DNA of 51,486 nt from Gamarada debralockiae. Lineage: Eukaryota; Ascomycota; Leotiomycetes; Helotiales; Hyphodiscaceae. How positions within the stretch are numbered: position 1 is the first letter of the stretch; each line of letters begins with the position of its first letter. Below are positions 9,961 through 19,413 of the stretch, one piece after another. The stretch covers positions 1 to 51,486 of the forward strand of contig NXFV01000707.1 in the NCBI GenBank assembly GCA_002803225.1, written 5' to 3'. The position numbers were made by a program, and so were the translations under genes. The notes below the pieces were generated by a model, which searched no databases, was not told where the DNA came from, and saw nothing but the letters and a program-made list of their open reading frames with translations.

Positions 9961-10447
9961 CGGTCTGCTGCTAGCTTGCCAAAGCTACTGGAACTCATTC
10001 TTCCAAGATCCTCGAAAAGAGACAAGTTTGCCAGATTTGGTCAGTGAGCAAAACTTCTTTTCGACGAACTTTCGCGGTGAATGCTTCTACGACGAAGTTA
10101 GACGATTTCCAGTTCCGTGGAACAATTACGATATCAAAGTATTTACATTTCACTGGATTGCATCACTGTCATTCCTTCAGCGACTCGAACTCTAATGAGT
10201 CATAAACGATATAAAGTTCTGGAAACCTGTCATTTCCCCATCCTAACGTTCTTCCACACAGCATCTACAAATCGACATCGATACACGGCACACCACCAAA
10301 CAACTACACCGGTTTCGAATCGAACACGCTCATATCCCATTCAATGGTTCACTCATTCCCAACATCGGGTGAAGTGAATTTCAAACGCCTTTAACCTCAA
10401 TTACCGAGTTAATCTTAGTGGTTGAGATCGAACCATCCACCGCTAAT

Positions 10448-11065
10448 ATGGCTACGTCCGACCAATCTTCCGCAGAGGGAAGCGGCTTCAAGGAGACCCC
10501 AACGACAATGGAAGGGCAAATTGCCAGTACCACTGCGACTATTCCTACAACTACTCGTGCCACTACTCTTGCGAGTACCCCTTCGACTACCTTTGCCATT
10601 AAAGACCTTCAGAACAATAATGCGTTGTGGTACAAAATCCACGTCTTCATTTACGACCTTCGAAACTTCCGCGAGATTCCCACAGCTCAGGCTCGCCTCG
10701 ACCGGATCGTAGATGCATCGTACATCGGCGCACCTTACTTCAAGCCAGATGAGGTTGAAATGATCAAGTCTACCATAGTTGAGGGAAAGAAAACTATGGA
10801 AACGGTCATCGAAGAAACGCTGAACGAGCGTCTGGAAAGGCGGATTAAGAAACGGGTCGAGAGCGGCGACTATCGTGTTTGCGCAGCTCACGACGTTGCA
10901 CCAATTTTCGAGAAGGCATTTGATATCAAGCCGAAAGATTTGGCAAAGAATCAACAATTCCTCGCTATTCTGGACCGATCCGGGTTGAAGTTGAAGGAGG
11001 ATGATAAATGGACGGGGCTAGGGAAGAAATCTTTCTCGCCGAAGAAGAAGGGAAAGAACCATTGA
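10448..11065 (+). CDS. hypothetical protein with Thr-rich N-terminus
   Basis: A single-exon frame of 205 codons from ATG 10448; an in-frame GTG at 10418 is not used. The first ~50 residues are rich in Thr and Ser (TTTRATT-type runs) and look disordered. From about residue 55 the sequence becomes helical and charged, with IHVFIYDLRNF, ARLDRIV, a coiled stretch rich in E, R and K, then CAAHDVAPIFEKAF. The tail is basic (KKSFSPKKKGKNH), which could bind nucleic acid or act as a nuclear signal. No signal peptide or membrane segment is visible. I do not recognise the family. A decayed relative lies just upstream on the other strand, so it belongs to a small family in this genome. Confidence 0.65.
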   Translation: MATSDQSSAEGSGFKETPTTMEGQIASTTATIPTTTRATTLASTPSTTFAIKDLQNNNALWYKIHVFIYDLRNFREIPTAQARLDRIVDASYIGAPYFKPDEVEMIKSTIVEGKKTMETVIEETLNERLERRIKKRVESGDYRVCAAHDVAPIFEKAFDIKPKDLAKNQQFLAILDRSGLKLKEDDKWTGLGKKSFSPKKKGKNH

Positions 11066-12449
11066 AAAGTGTCATGTACAAGTTGGATGGAGGGAGATCG
11101 AGATGAAGCCCTGCACTACCTGGTTTGAATATCAGGAGCTATTTGAGTGATTGAGAAAATCGTCCTTGGTCAATTTGAGCCAGCCACCAACTTCCACTTA
11201 ACGATTGAAGCCGGATTATCCATTACATATATATCCCTACGTGCAGTAACCATTCAAAATAACTGAGTGATTCAACCGCGAATCTTCCAAGCTGTAGTCC
11301 TGTACCCGCACGTGACATAATAATTCCTTCGAATGGGCAATCGAAACTATATTACCGGTAATAAAGCTCGTGTCGCGCTCAGAATTTGACCTTAATCACT
11401 CAATGTAAGATTTTAGGATCTCAGTCTACCTGTAGCTTTCCCACTATCTCGAGTTCTTGGCAAAAGTGACGCCCAGAATAAGGTGAGATATGTCACGTGA
11501 TAGTTATTATTTTGAGAGGCTTGGTCTATTTCTCATCATCTGGTTTGACCTGTAATGTGATGGAGGCATCGCTATGGTTCCTTTGGATTATATGTCGCGT
11601 TACACCAGTCCCGTATTCGAGGCGGTGGCTTCGCATCTCATGATCCCCTCAGCCTCGCCTTGCGTAAGGCTGAACCGGGATTTCACCCACACCACTTTTA
11701 AGCTGAAAACGTTGGAGAATTATTTCGCTCTGCTACTTGTCGAGAGATTTCTTGTGACTTGGCGGCGCAGTCATCACCTGATCGCCTCAGTCCATATCTC
11801 CAAAAATAAATTGATGGCATATGTACAGCCGATCCTTTGACGAGGCTCTGGTACTCGTTCGGGTCATTCGGCACTTTTGATGTTGAGAGATTTCGTATCT
11901 TCTACAAAAAATTTTTGCCTTGATTTGGACCTTTCTGGTTGTATAATATGTGAGATATTATTTGCCTCTTCTATATACCATGATATTGTGAAGTGAAGAT
12001 CGCTGTCAAGCTTCGAGGCCGTTGTCTTTCAACGCCAGCTCTGGAAGTTCTCCTTAACTTTCTTAAAAGGTATAGTTAACCTCACTGCAGGTGCCAAATA
12101 CACCTCCAAGATCTTCCCATGCTTCTCGGGTCATCCTACACTCTCATTGGAGGGTTTCTTGCCGGTCAAGAAGTCGTGAACATGGCTATGCCCATCCCCA
12201 CACCTCACCTCATCTCGTATTAGGGTTTATCGGGCGCTTTCACTGCACTTACCAAGTCTTGTATTCAACATGGCGTTCAGCTTTAGGCACTCTCATGTTC
12301 AGTATGAGAATGGAATTTCTATAAAGGCCGCCGGACCCCACGAGGTCTAAGTTCATTTCTCCATCAAGCTTCGAGAATAAACTCAGATCCGACCATACCT
12401 AACTACTTACATAATCTTAATCTCTTATCTCATAATTCTAACTCTCAAA
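11066..12449. other. intergenic region upstream of secreted-protein gene
   Basis: No gene is supported. CACGTG-containing motifs occur near 11310 and 11500 (TCACGTGA), which resemble bHLH/Cbf1-type sites. A non-ATG frame at 11574-11840 has no recognisable motif. TATAAAGG near 12320 and a pyrimidine-rich stretch before 12450 are the likely core promoter and leader of the secreted-protein gene. Confidence 0.4.
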
Positions 12450-13144
12450 ATGAAGAACGTCCTCAGCCTCGCGGCCTGGCTTGCCCTGGCCCAAGCTCTT
12501 CCAACATCCTTGACACAACGCGATGTTGTCAGCGTTACATTCAACGGCGCCGCAGGTGCAGGGTACACTATCAATGTGCCTCTTGACGGAAGCTCTACAC
12601 CCACTGGTCAGTTGTCGACACATATTCCCATCTCTTGTTCAATCGGCTAACAGTCCCTCCCACAGACAACGTCCTCTCCATCTCTTCCATAACATCCAGC
12701 ATCGACATTGCCGCCCAGTGCACGCTGTCGACGGTTGACTACCCACCCGCTCTTGTTGAGGGTCCACCCGGTACCTGGGTTGTCGGCCCTCCTCAAACAG
12801 TCAACAGCATCTCTTGTGTTGGGTCCTCCCCTCCACCACCAAATACCATCACCATTGAATTTGACGGAGCTGCCGATGCAAGCTACACAGTGACCGTGCC
12901 TCTTGATGGGACTTTCACTCCCACCAGTAAGTTTACTTGTCATTTAAATTGTTTCTGGTGGCGTGGGACTGACTTTTGTCTACCAGACAACGTCCTGTCC
13001 ATCTCGACTCTCGTCTCCACCTATGCCAATATCCCATCATGCACCTTCCAATATGTGGATGGTTCCGCCGCGCTTGTCAACATTGCTCCTGATACCTGGG
13101 CTGTTGGACCACCCCAAACTATCACTGGTGTTTCGTGCGGCTAA
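12450..13144 (+). CDS. small secreted protein of two tandem homologous repeats
   Basis: Exons are 12450-12606, 12666-12926 and 12987-13144, giving 191 residues. Residues 1 to about 19 form a classical signal peptide (hydrophobic core, cut near AQALP). The mature protein consists of two related units of about 80 residues. Each opens with a beta-rich segment (VSVTFNGAAGAGYTINVPLD and ITIEFDGAADASYTVTVPLD), then DNVLSIS or NNVLSIS, a single mid-unit Cys, and ends in VGPPQT with a final SC. They are joined by a short SSPPPPN linker. Both introns (59 and 60 bp, phase 1) fall at exactly the same place in each unit, so the whole exon-intron-exon block was duplicated. Four Cys in the mature protein fit two disulphides. 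It resembles small secreted, effector-like or cell-wall proteins of fungi; no function can be assigned. Confidence 0.85.
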
Positions 13145-13544
13145 AGCGTTGCCCAATCAGGACTATATGAAGGAATTGGCAAAACGGTTTGGAGGGACAC
13201 CAGCGCAGGTTGGCGCTGGAGTTTTGAAAGCGTCATAGATTATAACATTGATACTATTTATTGTTTAGTAACTTGAGAATGAAATTTACGAGCTATGAAT
13301 GCAGTGATCTCTATATCGTATTCGAACACTCGTGACTCTGTGCGACGGGAGAGCCTCGCTCGCTTAACCCCCTTTGTTCTCTCAGCAGCAAAGACCTCGA
13401 AATATGTGAAACTGATAAAAAAGTAACCTCATAAAAATACGAAAGTGACATCAAGGATTCAAGAGAATCAAAAGAGAAAATAGGAAAAAAATACTTTGGT
13501 GCAACCTCAGTGAAGAGGGGTACAAATATGCAAAAAGTTTGTTA
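13145..13544. other. intergenic
   Basis: No gene is seen between the secreted-protein gene and tRNA-Cys. The segment is A-rich towards 13480. Confidence 0.5.
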
Positions 13545-13616
13545 AGAGCCGAATCGGAGTCGAACCGATGACCTTTAGCACTGCAAACCAACGCTCTACC
13601 GTTGAGCTACCGGCTC
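13545..13616 (-). tRNA. tRNA-Cys (GCA)
   Basis: Minus-strand cloverleaf: acceptor stem GAGCCGG with TCGGCTC, D-arm TAGCTCAACGGTAGAGC, anticodon stem TTGGT with GCTAA, loop TTGCAGT with anticodon GCA, and T-arm with GGTTCGACTCC. The discriminator base is T, as expected for cysteine tRNAs. There is no intron. A T5 run a few bases downstream (plus-strand AAAAA near 13532) is a good Pol III terminator. Confidence 0.93.
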
Positions 13617-14117
13617 GCTGTATTTTTGTTTGCTCTACGCTTTTTCCAAATGGAATAGATAAAGAAGGGTTGTGCTCAGCTTTGAGTGAATGAGTCATTT
13701 CCGTGACTCCAGTCAAAGCCATGGTCACATGATCAGGATTTGAGAGTGCGGCTGCATGAGAATATTACCAGTATGGGAACGCGGCAATGTCGTGGTATTA
13801 CATCCCACAGATCGGAAAGAAAGCTAAGCTTGATAGAGGAAGACAACGTGGACTTTAAGCATTGACACTTGCTGGAGCTCTAAAAAAAGTAGATTGTCGA
13901 GAATTGCGACTTGGGTAGGCTTCGCATGGGAAGGAGCTTGACTGAGTCCATCAGCATAAAGCACGGAGGAGTAGCCTAGTAATATGCAGGCATGAAGCTT
14001 CTTAATTCATACTAGATACAGTGTAGGGGAGGCTCTATCTGTCTAGGCAGTGCAAGGATTTCTAGAGGGGGTAACATCCGTGTAGAGGTTTGCTATCTGC
14101 AGAGAATGGGAGGCAAT
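13617..14117. other. intergenic
   Basis: I see no gene here. The region is the 3' flank of the polyol dehydrogenase and the 5' flank of tRNA-Cys. Confidence 0.5.
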
Positions 14118-16014
14118 TTAGTCCTCGAAGACAATGGCGGCCTTGATGGCGCTCTTGTTCTTCATAGACTCCAAGCACTCACCCCATTGCTCGAGCTTGA
14201 AGGTCTTGTTGACAATACCCTCAACTTTGACCTTGCCCGAGTCGAGGTAGTCGATGGCGGCGGCTAATCATTGTTAGTTCTAAATTCAAATCGCAAGAGA
14301 GTTGTACAGAAAGGAACTTACGGAACATGTAAGTCTCAGAGAAAGATCCGAGAATGGTGATCTCATCACCGAAGATCTTGCTAGGAGGCCAAGAGACGCG
14401 GGCAGCAGCGGAGTAAACACCATAAACGACCAACTCTGTGAAAATATCGGAGTTAGCATTTGCACCAGAGAAGCTACGAAAAGAGCAACTTACTTCCTCC
14501 ACGTCGGACATAGTTGATAGCATCCTCGAGAATCTTGGGGGAACCAGTGGCCTCAACGACGATGTCGAAACCGTATGGGTTTTCGTCCTTGAGCTTCTGG
14601 AACTGAACCTCAGGATTCTCACGGCTCAGCTCAACGTAAACGTCACCAGCACCGAGTTTCTTAGCAAGCTCCATCTTGAGACCTTGAGGAGCAGCGACAA
14701 CGACGTGGCATCCACCGTTTTGGCGGAGCATTTGAGAGAGGACGAGACCAGTTGGGCCGGCACCGAACATGAGGACAGAGGATCCGAGCTTCGGGGAGAT
14801 CTTGTCGAGACCGTGAGCGGCGCAGGAGGCAGGCTCGAGGAGGGTGGCATCGACATCGGACAGGTTGTGGATCTTGAAGACCTTTCCGGCGGGCTGGAAA
14901 TGATCAGTTGGTGTCAAAGAAATCGGAGCGAGGACATACGTAGGCACAGAACTCAGCGAAGCCCCCATCCATCGTAACTCCGTGGGCCTCGAAGTGCTCA
15001 CAAAGTAGGAGCTCACCGCGTCTGCAGTAGAAGCATTCATTGCAGAGCTCGGAGTTACTTTCAGGGGTTAGTGATTGTGCAGAACTTCTGGGTTGTAAAC
15101 TTACTCCGCAACAACGCGCTCGCCGACAGTGAACCCCTTAACGGCAGGGCCGATAGCTGCAACAACACCTACTGTCTCATGGCCTGAAATGAATCAGTAA
15201 CAGGAATCGGAGTTGTTTCTACAGTTGTCTCAAATTTTTGGACCGTGTCTCGAACCCGCCAATCAGGAAACTCTCACTCCCAACGGTTGAATCCATATTT
15301 GAACAAGCAAGAACTTGAGCAAAACGATATTCCACTATAATATGACTTGATATTTTGAGGAGACGTATTCGTTCGAGGCATATTGGGGACCAATATCCTG
15401 CATGTATTTCTCTCGGCTCGACCAATGTCCATCACTCTGCAGTCCACTTGGACTTATGTGATCGTAAAGGTTGATGAAACGTTTGAATAGGGTACATACC
15501 AGGAATGAGAGGGAACTAGTGTAAGAAGGAGGTGTTAGCTTCGGTAATAATAAGTAAAAGGACGGCTGGAGGGTTTAGCATGGTGATGGTAGCCATCCAG
15601 GTGTTCAACGGTCCCAAAGCACCGCCAATCGAAAAGTGGAGAGCTCCAATGACTATATAAGAAGCTTCCCTTACCTTCGCAATGAATTCTCCTTCATGAA
15701 TGTGCAAGTCGGTTCCGCAGACACCGCAAGCCTTCACCTTGATCAAGACATCGTTGTCACGGAGCTTTGGCAGCGGCACCTCAACGATTCCGTAGTGCTC
15801 TGGCTTCGAGTAGCTGCAGAGCAGACGAACAATTAGCTGATGCTTCCAATTATCTGGCAATGGCTCAAAGCTGGTTCCTGGAGACGACACGCAGGTACGG
15901 CAGCAGTGTCGTTACTCAGCGAGGCACAGCGAACTTTTGTTGAGATTCGGGTATCATAAATGGCGGGGTAATTTGGACTCACCGAAGCGCTTTCATGGTC
16001 TTTGGGAGACTCAT
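14118..16014 (-). CDS. zinc-dependent polyol dehydrogenase, D-arabinitol type, 8 exons
   Basis: Minus-strand exons are 15983-16014, 15675-15813, 15500-15515, 15105-15183, 14940-15057, 14494-14893, 14322-14435 and 14118-14263, joining in phase to 347 residues. It is a medium-chain dehydrogenase oxidising a polyol with NAD(P). Catalytic zinc residues are Cys43 in CGVCGTDLHIHE, His64-Glu65 in PGHE and probably Glu148. The structural zinc Cys are 94, 97, 100 and 108. The Rossmann motif is GAGPTG at 172-177. The sequence resembles fungal D-arabinitol/sorbitol dehydrogenases; the exact polyol cannot be fixed from sequence. Exon 3 is only 16 nt and encodes FPLIPG, essential because it leads into the zinc-binding His. 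The three 5' introns are long (169, 159 and 316 bp) compared with 46-58 bp for the rest. The start MSLPKTMKALR could also use the second Met. Confidence 0.9.
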
Positions 16015-17254
16015 CTTGAATGATTTCTTAATGAATTGGCCTTGGTGATTGAAGGATTGCAAAGTAAGTGGAAGATGAACAAAGAAGTTGAGTCTATCTT
16101 CTTTTTAGTGTATGAATGCAAGCTGTGTTGTTTGTGGGAAGGCCTCTCCTTATCTTGGCTCGGCGTTTGAGGGCTGGCCTCACAAGAAGGCTTGCAAGGC
16201 AGGCCATAAGCCCGAGCTCTGGGCCCAAACCCCCACATCCATGCCCCTCACAAGCTTCTTGCTTCACTAAATAAATAGTCACTGCAGGAAGTGAATTTAT
16301 CCTGCGTCACTTCTCGTGACTATTTCTAATTGGTCCTCGGATCCAATTTTTCTACTCTTCATACCGCCGGAAAGTAGTATTGCTTCCGCGGCATTGGAAT
16401 GGTCCCTGCATTGGTGTTTGAGTCTTGGTCACCGACTTCTTGAGTCTGGAGATGAGAGCCGTTCCTTCGCGTATGTCTGCAGCTTGTGGGTTCCCCGAGC
16501 GCATGTAGTAGCTCTGTGGGTTTTGGTGACCCAATCGAGGCCCAGCTCAAGCCACGGGTAAGAATTGGTCAAGTCATGAGGTCTAGTTGTGCGAACTATT
16601 TTCTGCGGCATACCTGGCCTCTACATTTGTGTCAGATTGGAGATATGGTTTGTTGGCAAGCTTTCCTTTTTTGCGTGCGAAATATTTTACGAATTCGGGG
16701 AGATAAGAGTGGGTTGAACGTTTTCTGCAAGGAGAGGCTGCCGTGTCACGCGCTGTGGAGTATTGCTCTTCACAATGATTGGGGCCAACTGAACGATTGC
16801 CAGTTCAGAGAGGGAGTTAGAGCGAGGGGTGCTGATACCCTGGTGCTGCCCCTGGAAATTTTTTTGAGGTATTTTGGAAATTTCCCAAATCGTCAGAATA
16901 TCTAAAATCTACCCCGCTCACTTGACTTCTCTCCCTGTGAAAAAGCAATGTCTCAGGGCAGCCTCCGGTCTTCGGAAGTCAGCAGTGAGTAAGACGCCGG
17001 TTTCTATCACAACAGGCAAGGGAATTGAGAGGAAGAAGGATTTTCATTCACAGTCGTGCAACTGACCATCAAAACTCTTGGAAGAAGCTCGTTATGCTAT
17101 CTGACAGTTTTGAAGTGTCAACTTCCCACTCGACCTATGCTAACCCCCGGCGATTGCTATCACTCGACCAGACGCGCTACTGTCCAGCCCAACCATTCAA
17201 GAATATTTGAGGTATTTCTGTCGGATGCACAAGCAAGCAGAACGAAATGCCAAT
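16015..17254. other. intergenic region
   Basis: No gene is supported. Open frames on both strands around 16316-16905 overlap each other, lack motifs and start at non-ATG codons or lack splice support. The right-hand part is the 3' flank of the eS10 gene; the left-hand part is the promoter region of the polyol dehydrogenase. Confidence 0.45.
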
Positions 17255-17866
17255 TTAAGAAGCAGGAGGAGGTCCACCACGGCCGGCGCCACGTCCATAC
17301 CCACCACGGCTGTGAAATATTAGCATTGTGTGTATATGTCTGGGCCAAGCTAGAACTCACAATTGAGGAGCGAATTCTCCAGATGGTGCACCCTCCTTGC
17401 CCTCTCCTCCAGCATCGCGACGTCTGTATCCTCCCTCGCGATCACCACGGCCGCCACGTCCACCGAAAGGTTTGCGCTCACGCTCGCCCTCACCACCCAT
17501 CATGCCACGAGGAGGAGCGTGAGATCGTTGTTGCTTGATGTGGGTAGCAGGAACGATCTCAGCGGGAAGGTGAAGCCATTCGCGGAGGTAGTCGAGACCC
17601 TCAGGAGTGAGAGTGTAGTAGTAGTATTGCCATGAGAATTGAGTCTTGACGTAGCCGCGGGAGGTAAGAGATTGGCAGGCCTTGACGACGTAGAGGTTCT
17701 TGGTGTCAATATCGTTGTGCTTTGGAAGGTTGTAGTCCTTCTTTGCGACAAGAACACCCTCACGGAAGAGGTACTCGTGGATCTTCTTGCGGTCTGCCTT
17801 TGGAATAAGCCTATAGAATGATCAGTATACAGATTGCGAATGAATTTCGAACATTATATCTTACAT
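17255..17866 (-). CDS. rps10: 40S ribosomal protein eS10, start codon split by intron
   Basis: Proposed minus-strand coding exons are 17865-17866 (the bases AT), 17361-17810 and 17255-17309, giving 168 residues. It is the eS10 protein of the small ribosomal subunit. The N-terminal fold shows [37 protein letters not shown] and [20 protein letters not shown], all hallmarks of eS10. The C-terminal third is a Gly/Arg-rich tail ending in [16 protein letters not shown]. The initiator codon is assembled by splicing: AT, then a 54-bp intron starting GTAAGA and ending CTATAG, then G followed by CTTATTCC. No other in-frame ATG begins the conserved N-terminus. Intron 2 is 51 bp (17310-17360). The gene is head-to-head with sde2, 287 bp apart, and probably shares its promoter region. 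Confidence 0.92.
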
Positions 17867-18153
17867 CTTGGCGGTTGCTGAACGTTCGCGTTCGTTGGGA
17901 TTCTCAAAGGTCGTATCGTGAGAAAGAAAGTTCGCTAAGATTTTCACAATTGGGCTGTTTGTGCGATTAGTTTGGCGCTAGTTCGCGATGTGGCTAATGC
18001 GCTAAAAATCCTTAGCGTGATCTCCAGCCACCTTTGCGGTTTCTGGATATTCTAATTGACTGATCGCGACAATCTTCTTTCCAACCAAATAAAATCACAA
18101 TAAATCCAGCACTGGTTATTATCAGCGACTGGTCGGTCTCATAACAGCTCACC

Positions 18154-19113
18154 ATGGCTTCACCAACAGTCAACGTTCTCCTCACCTCCTTCCCCGGCCT
18201 TAATCTCCCATCGACTCTCTCCCTCCCATTACCAGCCGCCACCAGCATCTCCGAGCTCCAGGAACGACTCCAGGAGCGCATCCCAGCACATAGTAATCGC
18301 CTAATCCTCACAACCATCTCAAACAAACAACTACCTCTCACCTCATCAATACCGATATCCGACCTTCTCTCCAGCCCTCAAGATGACTTTCTTTCTCTGC
18401 GACTTTCCCTGCCATTATGCGGTGGTAAGGGTGGTTTCGGATCCCAACTGCGCGCAGCAGGTGGGCGTATGTCCTCCAAACGGAAGCGTAACCAAGGCGA
18501 AGACAACGGTTCCAGCCGCAACCTAGATGGCCGGAGATTACGTACAGTTAGCGAAGCCAAAGCGCTCGCAGAGTACCTAGCCATTAAACCAGAAATGGCC
18601 AAGAAAGAAAAAGAGGAGCGGAGGAAGCGATGGGAGCAAGTTGTCGAGTTGGCTGATCGAAGAGAGCAGGAGCTGAAGTCTGGCAGCAAGGGCAAGGTGG
18701 ATGGGAAGTGGGTTGAAGATAAGGAGGAGGCAGGGGAGAGGACTAGAGAGGCAGTTTTGGCTGCTATGAAAGCGGGCGGTTATAAGGATAATTTGCTGGC
18801 TGCTGAGAGCAGTAGTGAGGATGAGGAAGTGAGTGCGTCGAGCTCGAAGGGAACGACGCCGCCGAGTGATAGGGAGGTGGCTAAGCCTAAGGAACAGGCG
18901 AGGAAGTTCTTTGGGTTTGATGAGGATGATGAGTTTATGAGTAGTGACGAGGAAGAGGAAGGTCAGATGGAGGATATTGCTGAGGAAGAGGAACATGTTG
19001 AGGAGGTTGCTAAGGAGCCTACACCTCCACCAGCCGCAACGAAGGGCAAAGGAAAAGCCAAGGTTACAAAGCCTGCTGCGAAACCAAAGGGGAAGGGAAA
19101 GACTAAGAAATAG
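18154..19113 (+). CDS. sde2: Sde2-type ubiquitin-fold splicing/genome-maintenance protein
   Basis: Intronless, 319 residues from ATG 18154. Sde2 is made as a precursor whose N-terminal ubiquitin-like domain is cut off after a Gly-Gly; the processed C-terminal part works in intron-specific splicing and genome stability in fission yeast. Here residues 1-91 form the ubiquitin-like part, ending LPLCGG, followed by the conserved KGGFGSQLR (92-100), so cleavage is expected between Gly91 and Lys92, exposing an N-terminal Lys. The conserved Sde2 segment [21 protein letters not shown] (two overlapping motifs at about 123-143) follows. The rest is acidic and Lys-rich with a coiled region (about 148-180), and the tail is a KGKGKAK-type basic repeat likely acting as a nuclear signal. 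The gene is divergent from eS10. Confidence 0.9.
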   Translation: MASPTVNVLLTSFPGLNLPSTLSLPLPAATSISELQERLQERIPAHSNRLILTTISNKQLPLTSSIPISDLLSSPQDDFLSLRLSLPLCGGKGGFGSQLRAAGGRMSSKRKRNQGEDNGSSRNLDGRRLRTVSEAKALAEYLAIKPEMAKKEKEERRKRWEQVVELADRREQELKSGSKGKVDGKWVEDKEEAGERTREAVLAAMKAGGYKDNLLAAESSSEDEEVSASSSKGTTPPSDREVAKPKEQARKFFGFDEDDEFMSSDEEEEGQMEDIAEEEEHVEEVAKEPTPPPAATKGKGKAKVTKPAAKPKGKGKTKK

Positions 19114-19413
19114 TTTAAGATTCGATGGAAGTGCAGCGAGGCGTTAAGGAAGGCATTGGAGGTTACCGAGCATGGGCTTGTTTCATCTAAGAATGCATAG
19201 CTTTACATAATGCTAAATGCAGGATATCACAGTACTTTCTGCCTTAAGTCATAATTTGTTGTGTACCTCCAAGTCGCGGAGGCACAAGTGACGACCCCAC
19301 TTTTGGCCAATGAAGGGCTAACCAAAGACCAACTACTACTCACACTTCAACACACCCCTTCTCTAGAATTCCCTCTCCTATCTTATTTATCCTCTTAATT
19401 TGTGCTTCCCAAA

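Noticed and set aside
9836..10195. 119-codon plus-strand frame
   Set aside because: Starts at TTG and overlaps the minus-strand relic that matches the neighbouring gene family.
1..13500. Secondary-metabolite gene cluster
   Set aside because: A flavoprotein and a methyltransferase occur, but there is no backbone synthase, transporter or cluster regulator in the window.
16486..16905. 139-codon plus-strand frame
   Set aside because: No motif, start not well supported, overlapping frames in other phases; treated as intergenic.
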